Made by a program: the position numbers and the translations under genes. DNA of 64,000 nt from Pleodorina starrii (lineage: Eukaryota > Chlorophyta > Chlorophyceae > Chlamydomonadales > Volvocaceae), in NCBI GenBank assembly GCA_030267565.1, contig BRXU01000037.1, forward strand, positions 655,001-719,000, given 5' to 3'. Positions 33,838 to 44,950 of this stretch are shown in pieces. Position 1 is the stretch's first letter. Every line of letters begins with the position of its first letter. Under the pieces are notes generated by a model. The model had not been told where the DNA came from. It searched no databases and saw only the letters and a list, made by a program, of their open reading frames with translations.

Positions 33838-34728
33838 ATGTGCCAGGGTACCTACCTGCACTGCTTTACCCTCGTGGCCGTAATACTTCTTGTGTTCATC
33901 TATAGTTCTTTAGGATTGAAGCTTAAATGCCCCGAGCCGGCCGGCGGCTTCTTGGGGGGGCAGCTCGTCGGCATCCGCTCTCACCACCTCGGCAACATTT
34001 CCAGAGATGGAGTAGACCATGGTTTTGACAGCAGGAAGTTTAATTCCGTGTCGGATCGTAGCAAGCTTGGCCGCAAGCGGGTCCAAGTGCAGTTAAATGA
34101 TGACAGCCCTAACAAGAAGCCACGGCTTACTGAGACTCGACCATTAGATCATTTCCTCAAGCTTCGTCAAAGGAGGGCAAATGAGTCAAGCTCCGAAGAC
34201 AGCGAGACGCCCGACCCTGACCCCGGCCCTGGGCCACGCTCGGGCCCCCACGCCGACACGAATCCCCCGCCTTCCCCAACCCCACCGCCCCCCAGCCCGC
34301 CTGACGACGGATTCGACAGCCCGCTCGGAGCAAGCATAACTCAGCCCACAGCCCGCAGCAGCACCGATACTAATGCCCATCAGCAAGCAGTGCGGGCGGG
34401 TGGGGGGCAGGGGTACTCCAATGCCCAGGGGGGCTTGGGGGACAGACACACAGAGATAGGCAGACAGAGAGAGACAGACAGAGAAAACACGAGGCCAAAG
34501 CCGAGATGGGGAGAAGGCGTAAGGGGGGGCAATCTGAGACTTGGGGTTGGGAGCGTTTGTTGTAAACGGAGCCCACAAAGCGCCCACAGCGTCAACCCCA
34601 GCCTCCTGCTGCTCCCCCCCCGTCCACATCTCCAACCCTACCTGTGCCGTACTGTCGGGGTGGCGGGTCGCGACTCACACCCCTGTTTGCCCCAAAACAG
34701 GTCATGTGTGTGGTGTGGTGCGCACTGA
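33838..34728 (+). CDS. Doubtful ORF with N-terminal hydrophobic segment and Pro-rich part
   Basis: 296 codons from ATG 33838. Residues ~9-27 are hydrophobic and could be a signal anchor. A basic stretch (GRKRVQ, NKKPRL) and an acidic Ser/Asp/Pro region follow, then PPPSPTPPPPSPP near 143-155. The last third is read through an agacagaca-type simple repeat and a dispersed repeat (from ~34632), so the natural end is probably earlier or spliced. I recognise no domain. The mix of signal anchor and nuclear-like basic motif is odd and argues against a single real protein. Confidence 0.3.
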   Translation: MCQGTYLHCFTLVAVILLVFIYSSLGLKLKCPEPAGGFLGGQLVGIRSHHLGNISRDGVDHGFDSRKFNSVSDRSKLGRKRVQVQLNDDSPNKKPRLTETRPLDHFLKLRQRRANESSSEDSETPDPDPGPGPRSGPHADTNPPPSPTPPPPSPPDDGFDSPLGASITQPTARSSTDTNAHQQAVRAGGGQGYSNAQGGLGDRHTEIGRQRETDRENTRPKPRWGEGVRGGNLRLGVGSVCCKRSPQSAHSVNPSLLLLPPRPHLQPYLCRTVGVAGRDSHPCLPQNRSCVWCGAH

Positions 34729-35700
34729 TTTCCACTAGCTTGGTAGAAATAAATGTGGTTTCTACTACTGCAGTAGCCGCGCGCGGCAGCCCGGCTCTTT
34801 AACGTTGCATGTCAGGGGCTGGCGTACATTGGACCTGCCTGGTAGTGTTTGCACCCAACCTGTGCCGTACTGTCGGGGTGGAGGGTCGTGACGCGCATCA
34901 CGCATGTACCCCAAAGCCTGGTTTCCACAGGGCATGTGCGTGGGTTCGCACGGATTTCCACTAGGTTAGTAGAAACGAATGTGGTTTCTACTACTGTAGT
35001 AGCCGCGCGCGGCAGCGCGGCTCATTAACGTTGCATGTCAGGGGCTGCCGTACAGTGGACCTGCCTGGGAGTGTTTGCACCCAACCAGTGCCGTACTGTC
35101 GGGGTGGCGGGTCGCGACTCGCATCCCTGTTTGCCCCACGGCCATGTTTCTGCACTGGGCCAGCAGCCAGCCCTCAGGACCCACGGGCCACCCACCCGAC
35201 ACATGCAAATGTCGGAATCTCGCAGCAACAACATAGCCCCCACCGTTTTGAAGTATGACAAATCTAGTGGTGACGTCCGTTTTTCAATCCGAGGTACACT
35301 GGTCTCCTGCACTGGGCCGGCGGCCGACTCCCAAGCCAGCCCTCAGGACCCACGGGCCACCCACCCGACACATGCAAATGTCAGAATCTCGCAGCAACAA
35401 CATAGCCCCCACCGTTTTGAAGTATGACAAATCTAGTGGTGAAGTACGTTTGTGAGGTCCACTGTACGGCAGCCCCTGACATGCAACGTTAATGAGCCGT
35501 GCTGCCGCGCGCGGCTACTACAGTAGTAGAAACCACATTCGTTTCTACTAACCTAGTGGAAATCTGTGCGAACCCACGCACATGCCCTGCTTTGGGGCAA
35601 ACAGGGATGCGAGTTGCGATCCGCCACCCTGACAGTACGGCACTTGGTGGTGGTCTCAACACTCCCAGGCAGGTCCTCTGTACGCCGGGCCCTGACAGCT
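34632..35700. repeat. Stem-loop repeat with ~200-bp arms plus extra copies
   Basis: 34857-35063 is reverse-complementary to 35454-35645 with few mismatches, leaving a ~390-bp loop. The loop contains two direct copies (about 35153-35281 and 35311-35451) of a segment with caggacccacgggccaccca. A third direct copy of the arm lies at 34632-34856. Each arm carries a short TTTCTACTA hairpin. No coding capacity. It looks like a foldback or tandem-inverted MITE array. Confidence 0.85.
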
Positions 35701-36292
35701 TCACACCGAAATCCAGCCTATCTTCTCTCTCCAAACATGCTGAGTGGAATTGAATTCCGGAGCTGAGAGGCAGACATCCCCGCGACAATTCCTATTGAGA
35801 CGTTTTAGCTCTTTGAGTTTCTTGTCTGTGACGACTACCTTGTCTAGCTCTAAGAAGTAATGCCAAAGGAGAGTGAGGAGCTTGACGTCTAGGCAAACTA
35901 TCCGCCGCCCTGACCACTGGCATCCCGGCGGGATGTCGCAACGCTCCCCGGATTTCATAAAAAAAATAGTGTCAGTTACTTACATGCATTAATATTAAAG
36001 ATATTACGCAATTTGTTTTGCGATTGTCAAAAGTTGTCTACTACTCCAGTGGAAAAGTACGTCCACTGGCTTAGTAGAAACTGCTGTACGCCTAAGATGT
36101 TTGGCCGGAACTTGTCGCAGAGTTACTCGTGACAGCGAAACAATAGCTGTTTCAAGGAACGGCAAGGCAGTTCCAGGTCCAGGACCAGAGAGTTTCCCAG
36201 TCCACTGTTGTTGTCGCAACTCCAGGAGGGGACTACCTTCGACAACTGAAGACATCGCCAAGTCACACGTCGAACCCTATCATTTCTCAAAT
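35701..36292. other. Upstream region of the CAP gene
   Basis: Contains a hairpin at 36036-36080 (CCAGTGGA...TCCACTGG flanked by CTACT/AGTAG) like the motifs at 33684 and 34950. No gene; no clear TATA box identified before ATG 36293. Confidence 0.5.
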
Positions 36293-37484
36293 ATGGACGC
36301 ACAACACAGCCGCTGTAAATTTTACCAGATCCCGCCTCGCGCGGCGCTGATGCTGATGCTCGTGCTTTTCTTCGGAGCGCAACTTGCGGCCTCCTCCTTC
36401 GGCGAGCTCTTTCGCATCGATACCAAGGCACGTTCGATATCGAAGGTATCCGACCTCTGTTAAACCCAGCGCAGGGAACCTCCTCAAGAAGAGGCATTCT
36501 GTTACAAGGGGCCGCGCTTTTTACGGCCGTTCACGGCACACACGGAACGGGCCGAAGCCCTTGCACATTCCTATCCTGCTGGGGGGTAGGGATGTAAAGC
36601 TCCAAGCCTCACTTTGACAATTCGTATGTCAGACGGGCGACTTAACCTCACGCACGTCGGTCGGTACCCCGCCCCCGCTTGCACGCACTCACAGGAGACG
36701 CAGACGACGTCCGGCGGGAGCAACGGCCTCAGACGAGTCCCCGTCTCTGTCCCATTCGACCATCCACTCCCGGTTAAGCCCCTGCAATTGCTGAAGCACC
36801 GCCGCCGTGGGCTCTCAGCAGCAACCGCCAAGTCTCCGCCGCCGTCGCCGTCGCCGCCACTGCCACCGCCGAACCGCACCGACGCCGGCTGTGCAGATGT
36901 CAAGGCAATGCCGTGCGCTTGGTGGAAGGCCAGCGGCTACTGCAGTCCCTACCACTACTATCAGAGCGAGGACAAGCGAGTTAGGGACTACTGGTGCCCG
37001 CAGACCTGCGGGTTATGCGGTACGTGCGGAAGGCGGGCGGGCGGGCGGCCATGTGCGTGCGCACACGCCTGCTCGCGTAGGCCTCCGACTGTATGTGCGA
37101 TTGACCCGTGGGTCGGTCATCGGTCATTGACGCTAGCTGGCTGCGTGCTGGGTGTTGAACGGGTCGTTGGGAACGACGAAGTGTGGCTAGTGGCCTTTTA
37201 GCGGGCAAGCACGGCGGCGCCATGCATGCCAGCCATACGCGCGCATCTGCCGCTGCGTGCCGTGCATGTGGCGGCGGCAGAAGCCTGCATTGGCTGCCGC
37301 TGTCAAAGCTCGCTCCAACTAGGCAAGCATGTAAGAATCCGTGCTGCTGGCAACCACTTCATCGCTTCTTTCCGTCTGTACACAGACCACATTGCTCTGT
37401 GTGCAAAGTTGGGTCCGTCTGCGCCCTGCCGCCGCACCGCCCTCGATCGTATATATGTCCTACCTCGAGTTCTTGACACATCGC

Positions 37485-37529
<45 letters not shown>

Positions 37530-40500
37530 AGGGTCGATATGGCCGCAGGACCGGCCCCTGATGAACCAGGGCCAGCAGCAGAATCAGAGCCTGCTGGTGT
37601 CGCCCTCGGGCGCTTACCGGCTGGAGCTCCGAACGGACGGCAACTTGGTGGTGATCAACGTCAACAGCAGCATCAGCAGCAGCACGGACGGCGCTAGCGC
37701 TGCCACCAGCAGCACCGTGTGGGATCTGAGGAGGGAGGACGCATGGCCCACCTCGGTGCTCGGTCCGTACAAGTTGGTGCTGCAGGTATGTAGGTGTACT
37801 ACGTGACGGTGGTAGGTGTACTACGTGACGTTGGACGTGAGGTGTATTACAGCGCGCGTTAAGGGAAGGCACGGTGGCACGCGTTGGTTCGTAGCATGGC
37901 ACTGCACGGTGCGTGGGTTTAGAGGCAGGAGCTGCCAGCTCGCTCCTGCGTGCCTCGCGCCCACCGCCGATTACAGCGGCGGCACAAATACCTTACGGTA
38001 TGTAATTGCCGTACTTAACAAGAGCGCTCCTAACAGGGCTCCGCCGCGCCATACCTACTGGGCCGCCGACATCGATGCATGGGCAGTTGATTGGGAAAGC
38101 TAAACATCCGTCAACGGTGCTGGTTAACACTGCCGCCAGCAGCACAACGAAGTAATTGGCGGGTGATCAGCACTCACTCACTCACGCACACCCGCTCCGC
38201 TCCGCAAATATACACACACGACGCCCCGCCCGCACACGTCCACCCCGCACCCGCCGCAGTCTGCGAACGGCAACTTGGAGTTGTCGGGTGCCGGAGGGGC
38301 GGTCGTGTGGCGCACGCGGCTGGGCTCCGTGCCCCCGGGACCCTACACCCTGGTCCTCCAGGTAAGTAGGGAGCGAGCGAAGAGAGGCGCTGCTTCCTCC
38401 CGTGGCTAGCCTACCTACCTACCGTACCCACTACTGGCTACCTAGCTACCTCTCAGTCAATAGGTTGCGCTATCTAGCTGTTGAGCTAGCTTGCTAGCAC
38501 AAGCGAGACCACGACTACGTACGGGGGGGCCGGGCCCTTCTTACTTGGGTCCACCGCCAGCACATATACCCACACCTCAGCCGCACTGTCGCATCTGTCT
38601 TTTGCTCCTGTATCGGTGGGTTGGCCAGGATCTGCCGGAGTTTTGCCACAAGCAAGCTCCACTCTCGCCCTCAAGGAACCTCCCCTTTGCTTGCTTGCTC
38701 TTGCGCTGTGGCCCCGCCGCCCCACGGGAATGAATACATACCCAACACGCACGCACCCGGCAGGACGACGGCCATTTGGAGCTTGTGGCGGGAAGCAGTG
38801 TGGTGCTCGGTGCGGTCTATTGGAGCAGCTGTGAGTGGATACCGGTAGTTCGCGAGGCTGATGATCGATTGGTAGATTGATAGATGGCTGGATTGGCTGC
38901 TGCTTGGTAGTTAAGAATACGTATAGCTGCTGGCATGTTATGCGCAAATTGACTCAACTGCACATACGTGCACTACACTTCAGATGGCTGCTACGTATGT
39001 ATACGGCATATGTACATGATAGCGAGGTGTACCGCACATGTGCGCCGCCGCCCGCGTGCGTGTGTGTGTATGCCCGTGTGTGTGTATGCCCGTGCAGCCT
39101 GCCCCGTGGTTCCCGCCCTCTACACCTTCCTGCCACTGAAGGACCACACGGGCAGCGGCACACTGGGCCGCGCAGCCAACATCAGCAGTGCAGCAACCGC
39201 CTGCTACAACGACTGCAGGTGCAAGGGCTTCAACTCAGGTGGGTGGGTGGGTACGTAGCATAGTTGGGAGATCTCGCTCGCTCGCTGCTCTATCTTTTCC
39301 TGAGTGCTTGTTTACTTTACCGGTATTTTCAAGGGTCGGTGCACTGCACGTGCCCCATGAAACGTTGGTGAAGTTGGGCGTAGATAGGTTTATTTGCCAA
39401 CTCGGTACGTACGTTTGTACGTATGTGAACGCGCGCGTGGCTGCTGGCCGCCCACTGGCTGGCTGAAGGTGGGGTCGCGGCGGAAGACGGGTCTTGGAAA
39501 AGCCCGCTCTTCAGGTAGAGGCCCCCGTGCCCCCTTGGGTCTGTACGTTCGGTGGTTTTATGTTGCTTGTGTAAGCGTGTGTAAGAAGGACGGAGCAGCC
39601 ATGTGTATGTCTGTGCCGAGACGTCGCAGCGAGGTGGACCTGCCGTACATGCCGTACCGAATGCGTGCGAGCTGTCGATCGCTCGTGGCTGGGCTGCGAC
39701 CCCTCATGACCCGTCATGGTTGCGCTGTTCAGTGTGTTCGGCGCGCGCGCCCTCACTGCCGCTCGTTAGCTGCTGCTGCTGCCGCTTGCTAGCTTGCTAG
39801 GTGCCTGCCACGCGCGTGCATTACCGAATCCATCCATCCATCCATCCATCCATCCATCCATCCATCCATCCATCCATCCATCCATCCATCCATCCATCCA
39901 TCCATCCATCCATCCATCCATCCATCCAATCCATACGTACCTATCGATGTCAATTTCTAGATTGAACTGCTGCTGCTGCTGCTGTGCTGCTGGACGCAGC
40001 CGGCTCGCTCAAGTCCACCGTGGACATCAACGCCAACTTCACATGCAGCTGCTGCGGCCTGTACGTGCGGGACATCGACATCACGTGTCTGGTGACCAGG
40101 CCCTCCCCGCCATCGCCCCCACCGCCATCACCGCCGCCAAAGGCAAGCAAGCCGCCATCGCCGCTCCAGCCGCGCTCGCCGCCGCCCGCGCCGCGGCCTC
40201 GCAGCCCTCCCAGCCCGCAGCCCAGGCCGCCCAAGCCGCGGTCGCCCAGCCCACCGCCGTCGCCCCGGCCCCCGCCTCCGCCATCGCCGCGCCCCCAGCC
40301 GCCCCCCGCCCCGCCGCTGCCCCCGCCGTCCTCGCCTCTCCCTCCACCGTACCCCATCTCTCAAGGTACGCGCTTGATGGGGTCTCTGCGCGTGCATGCC
40401 CAGCGGGTCTCTGAACGAACCAGCGGCCGCCAGAACGCCTCAATTGTAAATACATTATTAGCGATGCAATGAAACAGCCCCTTGGTTCGTTCGCTCGCTG

Positions 40501-41901
40501 ACGAGTGAACGTCTCGCCGCATACCGTACATACATTCGAGCAGTTTCAGTTGGGGGCCGGGAGGCAGGGGCGCCGGAGGGGGGCGCGCGTATCACAGTTC
40601 GGACCGCACTATTCAGCGACGTAGAACAAGGGGAGCGTCCGTTCCGTTCCGTTCCGTTCCGTTCATGGCTTCTGGATTGGTGCGCGCAGCTAGCGTTATG
40701 TTGTGTATCCTGCCTGCCTGTCGTACAGGCTGCGTGGACCCTTCCGCCGCTCTGAATCTCCACAACACGTACCGGCGACGGCACGGCGCTGCCAACCTCA
40801 CCTGGGACGACACACTGAAGTTACACGCCCAGGTTCGCCCGATCGCCCCCCGTGTGCAGATGGACGGCACGGCATGTGTGCCGGGGGGCAATAGTTGACC
40901 GGGATGCCACACATACAGGCACAGATTGATGCAGGCAACGAAGCACGCAGCACGCGGCGTGCGCCTGCTTGGCTTAAGCCTTGCCAGCCTCCCCTGCCCA
41001 AGTGCCCATCCCTCCCGATCATGTACGCCCCACCCTACCACCTCCGGGCGGCGGCGGCCCACTAGGATATATATCCACGACGAGGCCACGCACGTTCACT
41101 CCTCTATCTCCCCCTACTAGAAAGTTCCATCCAGCTACCGTACTTGGGGAACTCCAAACAGTCGCCACCCAGACATGGGTCGATTGGGGCACGTCCGCCT
41201 TCAGGCAGGGAAGCGCACATGAGCGCCCAACTGCTTGTTGTGTCCGTACCCGCGTACCGCACCGCACCGCACCGTACCGCACCGCACCGCACCGCGGCAC
41301 GCCAAACGCACTCTCAACTAGCGTACCATAAAAACACATACGTACCAAAAACACATGCCTGCGTCCCCACCAACGGCTCAGCCAGTCACCAGGTGTCGAA
41401 ACCCTCCCTAAACACGCCTACGTCGCTACGTACCATGCAAGCACCCGGCAATGCTACCGGTAACGGATTGGCCCTCCGGCCGGACCTCCGGCCCCCCGTC
41501 CGGCGGCGCATGGCACACAGGCCTGGGCTCTGCACCTTGCGTCAAGCGGCTGCGTCCTGTCCCACACGACCGACTTCAGCGAGGGAGAGAACCTGTACGG
41601 CACTGGGTACTACGCCCCCAGCGGCGGCGCGCCGCCGCCGCGGCTCAACTGCAGCATCGCCGTGGAGGGCTGGTACGAGGGCAATCGCTTCTACGACTTC
41701 GGCGCCTCGCAGCCCTTGGCGGCCAACAGGGACCGAGGCCTGGGCACCTTCACGCAGGTGGTGTGGGGGGCCACACGCCGGCTGGGCTGCGCTGCGGCCA
41801 GCGGCGACGCCTGCTACGTGGTCGTTTGCCGCTATTCGCCGCCCGGCAACGTGGCCAGCGAGGACAGCTACCGGCAGAACGTCCTGCCGCCGCTTACTTG
41901 A
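36293..41901 (+). CDS. Secreted multidomain protein: ShKT, B-lectin, PAN-like, Pro-rich, CAP/PR-1
   Basis: Nine exons: 36293-36445, 36695-37019, 37532-37785, 38260-38361, 38764-38830, 39098-39238, 40000-40365, 40729-40832, 41521-41901. All GT-AG junctions are phase-consistent and sum to 1893 nt, giving 630 residues. Residues ~19-36 ([17 protein letters not shown]) form a signal peptide. ShKT is at ~115-160 ([19 protein letters not shown]). The bulb-type mannose-lectin fold is at ~161-300, with three sub-repeats ([40 protein letters not shown]). A Cys-rich PAN/apple-like unit is at ~302-380, and a Ser-Pro hydroxyproline-type linker at ~382-465. CAP is at ~472-630 with [13 protein letters not shown] and [13 protein letters not shown]. 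Of the CAP tetrad, His519, Glu527 and probably Glu557 are present, but the fourth His is Thr580. A role in the extracellular matrix or carbohydrate binding is inferred. Confidence 0.88.
37480..37531 (+). repeat. CTG trinucleotide run at an intron 3' end
   Basis: A (ctg)n tract directly upstream of the exon 3 acceptor of the CAP gene. The chosen AG is its last one, because only that keeps the reading phase from exon 2. Confidence 0.8.
39828..39929 (+). repeat. (ATCC)n microsatellite in intron 6 of the CAP gene
   Basis: About 24 perfect tandem copies of the tetramer within the 39239-39999 intron. Confidence 0.95.
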
Positions 41902-42075
41902 GACGACAGCCTCAGAGGTGCCATGATGCTGTATAAGTGAGTTGGATAATAGCGATATATGGATGGGGTCTACCCGCTGGCCAAGGTATCGATTGCAGTG
42001 CTATGCGTGGTAGAGATGTTACTGTGACGTGAAGGGAGCGAGGAAGAGACGTGCGTGCGTGCGTGCGTGGTCCCA

Positions 42076-42080
42076 TGTAA
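42076..42080 (+). terminator. TGTAA polyadenylation signal of the CAP gene
   Basis: TGTAA, the usual green-algal poly(A) signal, 175 bp after the stop codon. Chance occurrence is possible, but its place fits a volvocine 3' UTR. Confidence 0.6.
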
Positions 42081-42139
42081 TGACCGCATGTTCGAATGCG
42101 GTGGTGGATAAGAGTCGATTGACACGGAGTTAGTTACGG

Positions 42140-42310
42140 TGGGTGGATCCGAATGATGGATCCAAGGTGGATCCGAGCTGGATCCGAATGGTGGATCCGA
42201 GCTGGATCCGAATGGTGGATCCGAGCTGGATCCGAATGGTGGATCCGAGCTGGATCCGAATGGTGGATCCGAGGTGGATCCGAATGGTGGATCCGCCGAA
42301 TGGTGGATGG
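42140..42310. repeat. 24-bp minisatellite rich in GGATCC
   Basis: Units alternate ggatccgagct and ggatccgaatggt, about five full repeats with small changes. Its phased translation in both strands (WIRMVDPS / HHSDPARI) is a by-product. Confidence 0.9.
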
Positions 42311-43565
42311 CGCGATGGGCACGAAGTTGGTTTCGGCGTTGACCGAATCGCGTCGGCGCGCGCCGGCGGTTTCCCCTGCCCTGGTTGTTTCCATTTCACT
42401 CTCTTGCTCGGGGCGAAGGAGCGAGCGAGCGAGCGCGCAGCGAACGGCAGTTGCAGCCAAGTACGGCCCGCTTGTTACGCAACTAGTGAACTGCCGAGTG
42501 TATGTGTGTATTACGACGTGTCGCGCGTACAAACAGCGAATGATGTATCGCCATGCATTGCACACATCGCGAGAGGAAGGTATGAAATGGGCATGTACGG
42601 TATGTGGGGATGCATTATTAAGCGCCGACAGACAGAGGCGGTGCTGACGGTGCATTAGACCGCTGTTGTATTTCCACGCACGCATTCATCCGCCGTGCCA
42701 CGCCACGCCATGTCGAGGATTATGAGGGGGATGCTTGCATGGGTAGGGCAATGAGCGAGATTGATTGCGTTTTTTTACCATGTTTGCTACTGTATCGATG
42801 CACGTGTCTGGCAGCATACCCCGTACGTGCTCGCCGGCCGATTGGGTAGTATTGGATGCTGTGGGTCGTCACTAAATGATCGATTCGGCCTTCACGCCCC
42901 CGTTCGTTCGTTCGTTCGTTCGTTCGTTCGTTCGTTCGTTCGTTCGACCTTGATGCGCGCGTGCACGACAACTGCGGCCACAGCTCGCTGTGACTCCGTT
43001 ACGTACTGGAGACATGCAGGCAGCAGGGGCCAGGCGTGGACGGCGCACGCACTGACGCATGTACGGTAGATAGGGCTGGTTTATGTATTATGTTTTAGCA
43101 GCACGATATTATTTATCCTGGCGAACTAAGATGGGACGCGAGTGCGGCGGAGGGCTTGGGGGTCCGGCCCTGCTGCCACTCCTCTGCCTCGTTGTTGCCC
43201 AGCAGGCGCTGCCCACGTGGCTGAAATAATCGTTATAGTCGAACGATCTAAATAATCGTACGATTGGGGATTGGCCTCGTCCTCAGTGGCGGGCGGGCGG
43301 ACGCACGCTGCAGTACACCCCCAGTACATTCGCCTCCCAGCCAGTACACCCGCCTGCCAGTCCACCCGCCTGCCAGTACACCCCTTTTCCTGGCGGCCCC
43401 CGGCACACACACACCCCCTCATCCCTTTCCTCGCTGTCATGAGGACCTCTTCCTCCAGACCTCCGGGCAGCGCCTCAACCTCCACGGGGAAGGTGGAGCT
43501 CCTGCCACCGGGCGCCCCGGAGGCCGGCTGCTGCCCCTGCCGATGCCGCGGCGCCGCTCCCCGAC
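42311..43565. other. No gene seen; one tetranucleotide run
   Basis: Holds a (CGTT)n microsatellite at 42899-42946. Otherwise only short overlapping ORFs without family features. Confidence 0.6.
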
Positions 43566-43811
43566 AAGGGTGGCTATCTTATTTTGCTGAGTATCTACGG
43601 CCAGAGATACTCCTGGCTCAGAAGCGCTGAGAGTATCTGTCAGGATCCGTCCAGGAGGGGATTTTCCCGGCGAAACACGGCCCCGGGAGATATCATGCCC
43701 ACCTGTGAGGCCGGATTATCTAAACCTTCAGCTTTTTGCACGGCAAAAGTATCTTCAGATTTCCAAAACTTTCTCCCGAATATATATTCATATCTTGAGA
43801 TAGCCACCCTG
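43566..43811. mobile_element. hAT-type MITE, 246 bp, with 8-bp target duplication
   Basis: Terminal inverted repeats (a/c)AGGGTGGCTATCT at both ends and an exact 8-bp duplication TCCCCGAC at 43558-43565 and 43812-43819. A CAGGG-type end with an 8-bp duplication is the hallmark of the hAT superfamily. Several internal gtatct/agatac motifs, including the pair gagtatct...agatactc, suggest sub-terminal transposase sites. No ORF. Confidence 0.85.
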
Positions 43812-43812
43812 T

Positions 43813-43950
43813 CCCCGACCGCACCGACCCCACCGACCCCACCGACCGCACCGACCCCACCGACCGCACCGACCCCACCGACCGCACCGACCCCACCGAC
43901 CCCACCGACCGCACCGACCCCACCGACCCCACCGACCGCACCGACCGCCG
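43813..43950 (+). repeat. 9-bp minisatellite (accgacccc / accgaccgc)
   Basis: About 15 tandem units next to the MITE. They give a Pro-Thr-Ala repeat in one frame of the 43584-44351 ORF, which I do not accept as a gene because it also runs through the MITE. Confidence 0.9.
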
Positions 43951-44428
43951 TCGTCTTGCCCTTCGTTGGCCCCCCAGCAGCTGCCGCCCCAGCACCCACT
44001 CCGCGTCTCCGCCCCGCGTGCGCACCCAGTCATCGTGGCCCTCCGCCTCCGTCGCTTCCTCGGGCTCGCCCAACCGTCCCTGCCTGCCCCCCCTGTCCCA
44101 GCCCCGCGGCGGCAACCCCTGCGCTGCCGGCCCCCCCCCTGGACCGCCGCCCCGCGTGGTGGCCGCCCATGTCGCAGCCGCCTCTGTGGCCCAGCTCCGC
44201 ACCGTCACGCAGGCCAACACTCTGGGGGATGTGGTTCCGCAACGATGCACGTGTTTTTGTAACGCCAATTGTTATGCCACAGGGCACCACCACCTGCACC
44301 TCGCTGTACTGCGACATACGAGCTGCTAGTCCATGGCGGTTGATCCTGTGATGCCAATTTAGGATCCCATTTCATCCGTGGACCCGAACATCCGTCGAGA
44401 CAATGGGTTCGCGCTTGCCTATTAGGGC

Positions 44429-44950
44429 ATGAGGGCGTGTCAAGAGGACTTCCTGTGCAGCGTGTACGATGTACGGCCCGGTGCCGGCGGCGTCCTCCGC
44501 ACTCTTCCAGAACACGTTCCAACGGCCCTGACGGCTGCGCTGGTGGAATTCCCACAAGGAGGCACTTTGGCGGTTGGCTGCCCATTGCCTGGGGTTTCGA
44601 GGTTCCCGAAGATGTGCTCTCTCGCTACACGCACTCGGCGCGGTCAGGGGAGGGCGGTGTTTCGGTGCCCGTGTGAGGAGCCCCTCTCCCCGGATGGAGC
44701 ACCTTTTCTGGGATTGTTTCGTTGTTCGTACGTTGCCTGAGGAACTGGCCGCCGCGGCGCTGGATGGTGCGGGACCCGCGTTCCCGTTGCCTCTGCGCCG
44801 ATATCAACTGTGGCTCGTCATCCCTCCACGGTCTCCCCCGGTTCCGGCTGCCCAGTGCCCATCCTTCTTCGCCAACCGGCCGGGCCGCGTCGTGTTAAAT
44901 GTATGGGCCGCCGGACATTATAATGACCCCGACGCGTTCCCTTGACGACG
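44429..44950 (+). pseudogene. Degenerate LINE ORF2 C-terminus
   Basis: Two frames together show the L1-like tail. One has CPCEEPLSPDG, the other MEHLFWDCFVV followed by RRYQLWLVIPP, comparable to LHHFWECPVAR...QLWLAQAP at 23424. At least one frameshift separates them, and the upstream RT is unrecognisable. An old relic of the same broad family in the plus orientation. Confidence 0.6.

Noticed and set aside
39950..40455. Minus-strand Gly/Ala-rich ORFs
   Set aside because: Reverse complement of the Ser-Pro-rich exon 7 of the CAP gene.
42060..42130. tRNA-like phrase atgttcgaatgcgg
   Set aside because: A T-loop-like GTTCGAAT is present, but no matching acceptor, D or anticodon stems could be drawn around it.
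43584..44351. 255-codon Pro-rich plus ORF
   Set aside because: It runs through an hAT MITE and a minisatellite, so the frame is accidental.
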